14,100 nucleotides of DNA from Ichthyophonus hoferi (Eukaryota; Opisthokonta; Ichthyosporea; Ichthyophonida; Ichthyophonidae), in NCBI GenBank assembly GCA_002751075.1, contig NAOQ01000443.1:42882-56981 (forward strand), in the 5' to 3' direction. A program made the translations under genes and the position numbers. Under the pieces are notes generated by a model. It was not told the origin of the DNA, searched no databases, and was given only the letters and a program-made list of their open reading frames with translations. Positions 1 to 9,900 of this stretch are shown here, piece after piece (within the stretch, counting starts at the first letter, position 1; each line of letters opens with the position of its first letter).

Positions 1-51
1 GTATGTAGTATGTATATAGTGTATATGTAGTATGTATATAGTGTATATGTA
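1..51. repeat. 22-bp tandem repeat in intron
   Basis: About 2.3 copies of a 22-bp unit beginning TGTAGTATGTATATAGTG, with copy starts at 4, 26 and 48. It lies in the intron before the first visible exon of the chelatase-like gene. It is a simple AT-rich microsatellite-like tract with no other meaning that I can see, except that it is complementary to the repeat at 494-541. Confidence 0.85.
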
Positions 52-84
52 TTGGAGAGGCGCTAACATGTTGTTGAACTACAG

Positions 85-1162
85 GCAATTGATGTTATTG
101 GGGCCTCTATGGAGAGCAGGGAAGGGAGTGAATATGACTTTAACCACCCTTTACTAGAAAAGGTGTTTGACATTGATGGGGTATGCGCTTATATATTTTA
201 ATATAGACTTATCATTGGATTCATATATTAATTAGTCATGGTCTATTTTAATACTAATAACAGTTATCTCCGCTAGAAGGTATTATCTACTTATAACACC
301 CAATCACATCTCTTTTTCCCGTATACTATATTTAGTCCCTCCCAATAATTAGTCATCTTCTTTATTTTACTTTTTTATTTGTATGTTCATGTCTATTGAC
401 TGGCCATTGCCTCTACCTTCTGCTATACAATTCTATACAATTTTGGATATTTTATTGCATATATCCACATAATGGACCTAACATATATATATTACATACT
501 GCATACTACATATCGCATACTACATACTACATACTACATATATTCTTTTCCTTTTCCTATTCTTCGGTAGTATAACAATGGTGCAGTTATAGTCGCTCTC
601 ATGTTCATTTCCCCTGGACGTCATGCTGGTCCTAAAGGAGACATTGCCAGTATACTGGCAGGTTAGTGGATCAGGATCATGCATCTCTGGATTGACTAGT
701 GGTGGCCTTTATATAACACTAAACACCCACTGGTTATTTTTTCTCTCGTCCTATTCCTATTTCATGACTCCATCATAGTCTATTTTTGTCTCTCTCTATG
801 TTCCGAACTAACTTGTATTTGAGTGCTATAATTGTTATAATTAGTAGAAGATCTTATATCAGCTTTACTGTAAATAAACATTACCTCGTTAGTCCATTTA
901 TGGATATCATAGATTATGTACATATAAACACTGACCATTTGTTTTATAGAATAAAAAAGCCAAGGCATTGCACAGTCCACTCTAGTAATGCCTTTCAAAA
1001 TAATAGCCAGTCCTTAACCTCTTAACTTTTCCTACAGAGGCAGAGCTAACACACCCTACTCTCCGAACATATATGACTGGGCTAGTAGGGACACATCCCT
1101 TGTTATTGGATGTTCTGATTGATCGATGGAAGGAGGCCATGCAAGTGGCCCGTGTGAAATAG
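85..1162 (+). CDS. CbiX/SirB-like sirohydrochlorin chelatase, C-terminal part (3 exons)
   Basis: Three exons, 85-180, 571-661 and 1038-1162, join in frame to 103 codons ending in TAG; all introns are GT-AG. The gene begins left of the window. Exon 2 encodes FISPGRH, followed by [11 protein letters not shown]; exon 3 encodes THPTL and [20 protein letters not shown]. This order matches the C-terminal half of small CbiX and plant SirB chelatases (SPFFLxPGRH, DIPxLxAEAA, PLGxHxLLxDVxxDR). Family members insert Co2+ or Fe2+ into sirohydrochlorin for cobalamin or sirohaem. The His in PGRH (codon 622-624) corresponds to a conserved metal-handling His; its partner in the N-terminal half is not visible. 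Exon 1 has [10 protein letters not shown] where family members have an MELAEPS-like segment. Family membership is well supported; the actual substrate is not. The introns argue against bacterial contamination. Confidence 0.8.
494..541. repeat. Tandem CATACTA-type repeat in intron
   Basis: Imperfect 7-bp repeats of the CATACTA type, with a clean run at about 515-540, in the second visible intron of the chelatase-like gene. The sequence is the reverse complement of the TATGTAGTATGT core at 2-13 and 25-36, so the exon at 85-180 sits between complementary repeats. Confidence 0.8.
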
Positions 1163-2605
1163 TGTCTTGTTTAGCTTTTAATTCTTTTTTCCTATTTGCC
1201 CTGCCGTTTGAAGTTGTGTGATTTACTTCACTCATGCATGCTCAGGTTTTCAATCATAATCTTACCATGTAATTGATTTTAGGCCTAATAATTAATTAAA
1301 TTGTAGCATTTTTTCTGAGATACTATTGGAAAGAATGCTAGATAATAGTATGATTGATCAGAGGATTATATTTTGGGTTGGAGATACTAAATTTTGGTAT
1401 GGGATTAGCCAAACATGTTTTAATGTTATATGACCTGCTAAAAGAATGTTGTGTTATATAATTGGTTAGAAGTCATATAGGTAGGAACCTGCTTTTAGTG
1501 GGAGACATGTCAATGATAATTCTAATCACAATCTATCCAGGTACTATTATACCAGTAATTATATAGCCAAAATCATTATACTGTAATATAGGCTAGAGAA
1601 ATACTAGGGGTATCATCAGCCAAGGATTCCAATTAAATGTATACTCTGTTGTCCTCTTAGGTCAGTAAATTTATTATTAATATCCAACAATAAATACTAT
1701 CGAATTGTATTTTTCTTGGACCTAACCACATACTCTACACGATAGCTAGAGCGTGCAATAATAGTTTTAGTCTACGGCACACTGCTTCATCAATATATTT
1801 TTATTAGACTATACCTAATAATATGCATATGTTGCATGACCGTTAACTTGGAATCTATATTTGAAAGTAATTCCCAAGATATTTAATACCTCGTTGCCAT
1901 TTGCTTGATGTCGAGTTCAGCCTGCGTAGTAATTATAATTATCTCACCCATGTTCTGGGTGGCAGCACGCCATTGCAAGCAGAGTATTGAGGATAAAAAC
2001 TATATAGCCTTTATTCAGTATTACTACAGTATCAAGAGTCCTCAATCTGTCTCACACGGAATCTTTTTATGCTTTTAAAATATAGCATTATATATATATA
2101 TAACCTGCATCAGAATCCAGCATTAATTAGATAACTATAACTATATTTGACACTTGATATCTCACATATGTGCACCATCTATTCACCAACTACTTTACAC
2201 AGTTTGCCGTATCTCCTTCTATATTAGTAGGCCCATGCAAAATAACCAAGGAATTGCATAACTCCAATAAATGTATTTATCGCTTGTTTTCATTATTTCT
2301 ATTTTGGTATTATGGATTGGTATCTACTTATACCATTATAAACATACTTTATATCTTTGACAGTGAATCTAAATAACACGTTTTAGAGTCATGGATTTTC
2401 TGTTGATTATATATACTCTACATAGCCATAATTCAACAGCAACAAATAAAAAAGTTGTCAGCTATCGTTTATTATTAGTTTTAAATAACTTCACCTCTCC
2501 AATAAAAGTCAGTAATAATACTAACTACTTTCAACAACAATCTACAATTAGGAAAGAAAGAAAAAAGAAACCAAAAGAAACTCCTCCTCACCTAAGGTCA
2601 GTACA
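1163..2605. other. Intergenic spacer, 3' flank of the chelatase-like gene
   Basis: AT-rich DNA without a convincing coding exon on either strand. It must contain the 3' UTR of the upstream gene. The nearest canonical AATAAA I see is at 1689-1694, over 500 bp after the stop, so the real polyadenylation site is uncertain. A slightly more GC-rich patch around 1941-1990 contains a 6-bp stem hairpin (CACCCA/TGGGTG, 1945-1961). A TA dinucleotide run lies near 2091-2102. Confidence 0.6.
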
Positions 2606-2800
2606 GCATGATTTTATTTAACTAGACATTAAAGTATCCAGATAAATAGGAATATGGCAAGAAGTCTTTAAGTAATAGTGCAGATAACATTATCCACAGT
2701 TCATGTTTTCTTCACTATTACTCAAAGACTTTCACTTGATTCTTCTTGCCATATTACTCTTTACCAGGATAATTTAATCCCTAGTTCCATAGAGTCATGC
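2606..2800. repeat. Long imperfect inverted repeat (foldback)
   Basis: The left arm 2606-2680 (75 nt) pairs with the right arm 2713-2800 (88 nt) around a 32-nt loop. By hand alignment 63 of 75 positions match (84%), and the only length difference is 13 nt at 2729-2741, present only in the right arm. The inner 30 nt match best: AATATGGCAAGAAG at 2651-2664 against CTTCTTGCCATATT at 2742-2755, and the AGTAATAGTG arm tip against CACTATTACT. The outer ends are GCATGA and TCATGC. It could be a decayed foldback or MITE-like element, or a hairpin RNA precursor. I see no clear target-site duplication. Confidence 0.85.
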
Positions 2801-3770
2801 CGTGTTGGAAGTCGTTAGGATTATTACTCCCTCTGATTAGAGAGGTGGGCTTATTTAATACAGCTATTAAACGATGGCTGAGAAAGGCGAAGCGTGAGTC
2901 CAATTTTTCCAAGGCTTCCAGCTTAAGCTTTACATATCTACACCATTAATAAAGGATTTTACCCATATTGCTATAGTAGTGTAATGAAATATATCACCTA
3001 AACACAAACCAATGCCCTAAACAATGATTTTAACCAAAAATAAATAAATATAATAATAATAATTTCTTTACCCACTTACACTACAATACCCACATATATT
3101 TTACTTGAAAGTAGTAGTGCCTATATAATCTTGAGTGATGTTGGAAACAAATTATAGAGATAAACAGTTCAGATGGCCATTGTCTTGCTATAGAGAGCAG
3201 AAGCCATAAAAGTTGAGTGGGTTTAAGGTTGATTAATTATTTACTTTGTAAGGCAATTTGTCATTTAAGGATAGTAGAACGAAATAATATCTCCTACATA
3301 ACACAAGAATCTCTTAGAATATAGGAATAAACCTGTATTATACTTTAGTCAATTTAACAAAAAACCTAGTTATAAAGTTCGGAAAGAAAGACTAATTCTA
3401 ATTACAAATAGTTACATTCTATAGTATGTTGGTATATCACTATATATGAGTATACGTACAAGTTACATACAGGTCAAAGGTTTTTACAACACTTGAAATA
3501 AAACAAAGATATATAGGTTATAGTTTGGGAATCATACAATTGATAATCTTTACATCCATACTTTGCACTACACTACACTGAAAAAAAAAGACGAGGAAAG
3601 AAATAAAAATAGTTAATAATTAAAACAGGCCAGACGCGTTAGTTATAAAATAATAAATACAACCTATTGTAAAATAAATAATATATTATAGTAAAAAATC
3701 TTATGTAATAATACGTGTTATAGAATCATACAGAATATATAAATAATACATGATAACAAAATAGATTAGC
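2801..3770. other. Intergenic spacer upstream of TBL3
   Basis: AT-rich DNA with short TAA runs (about 3049-3063) and A-rich stretches. No long ORF and no recognisable RNA gene. The only coding-like sign is a short ATG segment at 2874-2893 followed by a consensus donor, listed separately. Confidence 0.6.
2874..2893 (+). other. Possible alternative first exon (MAEKGEA)
   Basis: An ATG in good context (ACGATGG) is followed by six codons plus two bases, then a consensus donor GTGAGT at 2894. The phase (two bases left over) is the one required by TBL3 exon 2 at 4249, which would give MAEKGEA joined to FTVEDK. Human TBL3 also begins with MAE. Against this, the exon at 3953 encodes the conserved KTN motif and has its own promoter-like upstream sequence. 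Treat as a hypothesis. Confidence 0.2.
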
Positions 3771-3777
3771 TGGCCTA

Positions 3778-3785
3778 TGACGTCA
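3778..3785. promoter_or_regulatory. Perfect CRE palindrome TGACGTCA
   Basis: The full 8-bp CREB/ATF consensus palindrome lies 168 bp upstream of the TBL3 ATG, in a short GC-richer island inside AT-rich DNA. Binding is inferred, not shown. Confidence 0.45.
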
Positions 3786-3802
3786 TAATGGCATCAAGGG
3801 GG

Positions 3803-3808
3803 CACGTG
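3803..3808. promoter_or_regulatory. E-box CACGTG
   Basis: A canonical E-box, the site type bound by Myc/Max and USF family factors, 18 bp after the CRE and 29 bp before a TATAAA. Myc control of ribosome-biogenesis genes is established in animals. CACGTG also occurs at 4952, 6853 and 7810 in this window, so the motif alone is weak evidence; its position is what makes it plausible. Confidence 0.4.
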
Positions 3809-3836
3809 TACATTTGGAAATAACAACATAACAGGA

Positions 3837-3842
3837 TATAAA
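3837..3842 (+). promoter_or_regulatory. Candidate TATA box for TBL3
   Basis: TATAAA lies 111 bp before the ATG. A start about 30 bp downstream would give a 5' UTR of roughly 85 nt. TA-rich sequence is common here, so this is tentative. Confidence 0.35.
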
Positions 3843-3952
3843 CAAACTCCTATCTTATATATATGATATATATCTACTCCATAGTTTTATAACTTTATCT
3901 ACAAGCTAAGTAGCTGTGTAGTTATTGGTGTATTTTATATCCTTAAATTAAA

Positions 3953-6900
3953 ATGGTTAAGCCTCTACGCACCCCTGATGGAGAAACTGTTTGCTTGAAG
4001 ACAAAGTGGGTGGCTGCAGGAAAGGGATTGTTAATGTTGAAGTTGTGTGTGTTACATAGCGATGGATTTGGAAAGTATAACAGCATAGCTTAATGTTTAT
4101 ATGTATATTTGAGTACATATATTTATGAATATGATTGGTTATATATGATGCATGTATATACACAGGTATGTGTGTATATACGTATACACTGATATAGGTG
4201 TAGGTTTACTGCAATGAATATATGTATGGCCTAACAGGTGTGGTACAGTTTTACAGTGGAGGACAAGCACGATGTGCTATACACCACAGGCAAGGTTTTG
4301 ATCACCACTGATGAGGAGCATATGTTTACTATATGTACAGAGGATGTTAAGATTACCGAGTTAAAAACTGGAAAGCTTGTTCGCACCTTGAAAGGGGTGT
4401 GTATTGACTATTGACAGGCCTTTTAGTGCTCCTTTACCCACTTATATTTAATAGACAAACATATATATGCATATTCATATACAACTACACAATACACCCA
4501 CTAATGTGTATATGTTTTTTAAAGTTTAGATATATATAGGCAGTGTTGCTCTCACAAATATACTCTAGTATATTCTCTCAACTAGTGTTCTATGATGTAT
4601 ATGTATAGTCATATAATAATTCTTCTTTACATATATGTAGACACTATCGTTTCATGATTATATTAGCAACCTTATACCTAGTATTACAATATACCTAGCC
4701 AGATATATTTTATGTTTATTTCCCACCATGCATTGCTCCATTTGCTTACACTATTAGAACATACATAAAATATCACACACACAATTACTTGCATAAAATT
4801 CACTACAAACAATTACCTACACGCACATACGCACATATACTAATCTACATACAAGTACATACACACAAGCTGTTGAATGCACCTTAGAATGACGATAAGA
4901 ACCACCTAGTAACTACACACGCACATATATTTTTATCTATCTATATATATTCACGTGTCTATATGTGTGTACAGTCAGTTTGTCAACCACACTACTATCA
5001 ATGCACTTACATACTGCGACACGTATTTTAATATGGTCAGATTTTAGGATGCGGGCATACCCCGCCTTACATTTGTAGTTTTAAAGACCCATTTTTAAAA
5101 TATACTTCTGCATTATTATAGGCTTTACCTGTTCTAATATCTCATGTATCTCTTTATACAATCCTTCCTAACCAATCAAAATATAGGATGGCGAGCTAAT
5201 TACAGTCATTTCATTGAGTCCCGATGACAACACGCTAATTGCAGCCAGCCGTAGTTTGCAAATACGTCGATATGATTGGACCACTGGAGAGGAGTTATCT
5301 TCTTTCAAGGTAGGCCATTGGCTCTCCCTGACTTTCTTTATATATTTCTACCCGTCATCTCTCATTAATTTCTAGGACAAAGTAGTAAACTACACATCTA
5401 TGAATATGACTGCATACGACATAATTATAATATGGTCACCATGGTTACCCTCAGTCCATGGATGGACCTATCTCTGTTATGGCCTGGGATCCTACCTCCA
5501 CGCTATTGGCTACTGGTGCTAGCGATGGTAACATCAAGGTCTGGGACGCCGCCAAGGTGAGCTATCTATGTAGAGTTGTATTGTGTGGTTGGTGTATGGT
5601 TTCCTGGTATGGTATATGCTCTGTTTATATAATGTGGTTATCAGTGGCTATCTTATAAGGTTTTGATCCTTGATTGGTTCCATTACATATTCTTTTTAGT
5701 GTGCAATATTTACTCATTATGTACTCTTGGTTGTTATTGGGAGTATTAATTGCAATTCTTTTAAAACTAAGAAGTTAACACTATATCCAGGTTGATTTTG
5801 TCTACTAGTAATATCAATGTTTTGTTTAAGATTTTATAAGAGCATAACATAAGGCCAGCATACATCATTATATACGACACTATCTATATATCTACACTGA
5901 TATATACTCTATGATGGACTATATGGACTTACGAAGAAGGTGTGCTAATCTCTGCTATTGGTACCTACAGGGCTTTGTCACACACTCCTTCAAAGGTAGT
6001 GTGGGCGTAGTGTCAGCTCTTGCTTTCCACCCTGATCCCAAAAGATTGCTTCTTGCATCTTCAGCTGCCACTGAGTGCCATGTGCGCCTTTGGGATTTGC
6101 AGACAAAAACGTGAGCATTACCCCGCATTATGTTATAGTGAGGGAGAGGGAGGGAGATGGGAAGGTGGGGAGATACTTATACTTGAAGGGGTAGATTGTT
6201 TGCAACGCTGGAGGGCCACAATTCTGCTGTTCGTGGCCTGGCCTTTAGTGCTGAAGGAAAGAATCTGGTGTCTGCCTCCCGTGATAAGACTGCTTGTGTG
6301 TGGAAGATGTTGCCCAAAGGGGCCAAGTTGATTACCACCATCCCTGTTATGGAGGTAGGTACTGTTCTGTGGTTATTCTTCATGGCGATAGTGCCTACCT
6401 GACCCTTGCATGATTTTTTTCACAGACTGTAGAGGCCCTCTGTATGCTGCCTGCAGGCATCAGCTTCCCAGCGGCAGGTAAGGCATACCCTCTAGGGCAA
6501 GGGTGGATCACAACAGGTGTATGTAGGTGTTAACCAGTTTGCTATTGACAGGCGAGAAGGACAAAGAGTTTTATGCCACCATTGGTGATAAGGGGGTCAT
6601 CACCATCTGGGTAAGTGTCTTTATGCCATTGGCTAATCTATTATATGGTATTATTGGAATGGTGATATCTGACCAATTATGTGCTTGCAGGGTCTTACAA
6701 CAGGCCATCTTATTCACACTTCCGAGCCTGGCCCCACTACTGCTGAACTTGTAGAGATGACGTAAGTATGATGTATTGCTGTATGATGGTTGGCGCATGG
6801 TTACTGGGCATGTGGAGAATAATGATTGGAGGATCCTTATTATGATGCTAATCACGTGACTGTTATCATAATAGTCTCTTACCAGCCAGCCAACAATTGG

Positions 6901-9900
6901 CTGTGGTAACTATCCATCAAGATATCATGATCCATTCTCTACCCGATCTTAAGAGTACACGCCATATTATTGGTTATAATGACGAGGTGATCGATCTAAA
7001 GGTCTTGGACGATGAGTATCTAGTGGTGGCTACTAACAGTGAACAGGTAGATGATTGGCTTAACTATAAGCTATGAGGGAGGGAGTATATTACACTATAG
7101 TTTGCTAGCTTATGATTTTAATGGTAATGTTAGTTAAACATATAACGTCAATGCTATGGACATATGTTCAGTTCCCACGATAATCATAAAGATATACTTA
7201 ATCTCTTTTTCGTATGTATATTGACTAACTTCATTTCGACTAGAAAATTGTGGTCAATTCTTTTCATAATTGGATCAAAGTCATCAATTTTCACTTGCTT
7301 TATTCTTTATTCATTTTTTGTGCCATATCTAATTTTTACCTATAGCCTATAGTACATTTATGTTTGTATATATCATTATATATAATTTGAGGCATTATTG
7401 TTACGTGTGATGTATTGCTTTCTATTCCTACTGACTCTTTTCCCCTAGTTGAGAATGCTCCGACTTGATGACCATAGCTGCTATGTTGTTAGAGGACATG
7501 AAGGAATTGTACTGGCTGTAGGTGCGTGAACTGTGTCAAACATGTGTGTATTATTTTTGTTTTTTATTGAATACTTATCAAATATAATAAATGCATGATA
7601 GTATTTAGGTAAGCGTATAAGTATGCATTACGTAAATCGTATATTCCATCTCATTAAATTTATGAATGTCCTAACCTATTGCTAATTGTTAAGAGTGTAC
7701 GGGAGTTGTGTATAGATGTATATGTTTTAAATATGATATGCAATAGTGTTTGTGTGTGACAATAATCATCTAATGCGTTTGAACAACAGATGTTAGTATG
7801 GATGGACAACACGTGATTACTTCCTCCAAGGATACTACATTGAGACTATGGCGATGTGTCAAGGATGATGAAGGCAATGTTAGGTATATATTCATTGGTT
7901 GCCTATCACCAGTTGCTCGAATGTGTATCCAATTGACTATCTCTATATTTCTTTCTTACTCTATTCCCTCTTTCGATTCTTTTTTGAACCTGTACTTACA
8001 CATGATTGATATAGGTACAGGAACATTCATATCATTATAATAATGGCTTTATTTTATTGAATCGGTTTTTAAACTAAATGACGACTAGTATTGGTTCATG
8101 CCAACGTCTTTGACTTATCCAAATATCACCCAAACCCTATCGTTGAAGTGAATGAGTAATATACAGTCATACATACATACACTACATTTTACATTTACAA
8201 ATGTAGTGAAGCTTATCATTTATGTGGTCACTAATGATTGTAGTAAGTATTCTATTTGGGCAATGTCATTCGCTATTTAGGCCCTTACCCGGATTGTCCC
8301 TGTAGTTTCCCGTGCCTTGCTATTGGAACAGGCCACACAGAGGGAGTAGGGGCTGTAGCTTTCTCCAAGAAAGCACCAAACTTTGTAGTTTCAGGTTCAC
8401 AGGATCGTACTGTCAAGCTGTGGTCAACAGCGGACTTTTGTGGTGGGTTTTATGCTATACATATAAGTGTGGACTGGAAACATACACGTCAGTCGTCATT
8501 TATACATCCACATATGTAGATATGATGATATATAGATATTGTGAATGAGCCGGATAAATTGTTACGTAGATGCTTATACATACTTAACTACAACGCTAAA
8601 ACAAGAGCAAACCATAATGAAAGGATCGAGTTATAAACGCAATATTTGACATATATTCTTACAGAAATGGGTAGTGAGGTTCCCAGCGAGCCTGAGGCTC
8701 TTCAAGCACGAATGACTCAAAAGGCACATGACAAGGTATGTTATTAAAGGGTTACATAGTAGTATGCATGTTTGTGGAATAGTTATGTGTTTGCGGGGTA
8801 GTAGTGTGCATGATTTTTAGATAGTAGTAGTATACGTGCTCGTGAGACAATAACATTTGTTGGAGCGGTGGGGCGATATGACTAATAAATGTGTGCTATT
8901 CAGGATATTAATGCCATTGCTGTAGCTCCTAATGATCGTATGTTTGCCACCGCTTCTCATGACCGCACAGCCAAGGTAATATTTTGAAAAGAAAAAAGAG
9001 AGCACACACACACACATATATATATATATCCCCAACAACTAACTAAATATGAAATTACTTCAGGTGTGGAGTACCAGCGACATGTCTTTGTTGGGTACTT
9101 TGAAGGGTCACAAGAGAGGAAGTAAGTCACGTAACGTATAGTTATGGCATGTGTATGAATAAGTTGCTGTGGTAATGTATAAATAATTATTTTCAAAGCG
9201 TCATGTAGTGTCCATTAAGGACTATCTATGCTCCTTTACTGGTCGGATAAGTATGAAGGCACGAAGTGCTTATACAATTGGATACAGTCTGGCATCTGGA
9301 CTTCTCTCCCGTGGATCAATGCCTTGCTACAGCCAGTGGTGATAAGACCATCAAGATCTGGTCCGTGGCTGACTTCACCTGTCTTAAGGTAAGGTTTTCA
9401 CTTTTCAGTTCGCTTCTTGTTTTGCTTTTACCTAGCTAAAAGATGTCAGTTGTATCATTAGACGTCCCTTCAATCAGACTAACACTGTGTGTGCAGACTC
9501 TGGAAGGTCACACGGCAGGTGTGCTCAAGGTAACATACCTTACAAGAGGTCTCCAGCTGGCATCCGCCGCCGCTGATGGACTTGTAAAGATTTGGACGCT
9601 ACGCACAACTGAGTGTGCTACCACCATGGATGGCCACATAGATAAGGTTGGTGAAAGCCCAGTAGATATGATTGCCTTATGATATAATGTTCAGTATTAA
9701 CCGATTATTTTTATCTCGTAGGTATGGGCTCTCACTAAGACAAGTTCAGAGTCAGAAGTTATCAGTGGAGGGGGAGACAGCGTTATTAATGTGTGGAAGG
9801 ACACTACCGAGATTGAGGATGAAAAGAAGGCACAGAAAGAGGAGGAGATGATTTTGATGTAAGTGTTTTAAGAGAGTTAATTAGGAATAATGGGATGTTT

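Noticed and set aside
780-1025. Overlapping 72- and 79-codon ORFs on opposite strands
   Set aside because: They lie in the intron between the last two exons of the chelatase-like gene, have no recognisable motif and mirror each other.
2170-2621. 68- and 76-codon plus-strand ORFs in the spacer
   Set aside because: Low-complexity, AT-driven composition, no domain, no splice context; likely chance.
6020-6383. Alternative-frame ORFs over TBL3 exons 5-6
   Set aside because: Shadows of the WD40 exons, whose own frame is confirmed by homology and splice phases.
4952-7815. CACGTG motifs at 4952, 6853 and 7810 as regulatory sites
   Set aside because: They lie in introns or an exon, and their number is near what chance would give in 14 kb.
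8256-8305. Upstream extension of TBL3 exon 13 from an acceptor at 8280
   Set aside because: In the required phase it runs into a stop at TAG before the conserved GTGHTEG segment; the acceptor at 8305 fits.
9525-9545. AAGGTAACA donor-like site inside TBL3 exon 18
   Set aside because: Using it would remove conserved WD40 sequence; the full exon is needed for the blade.
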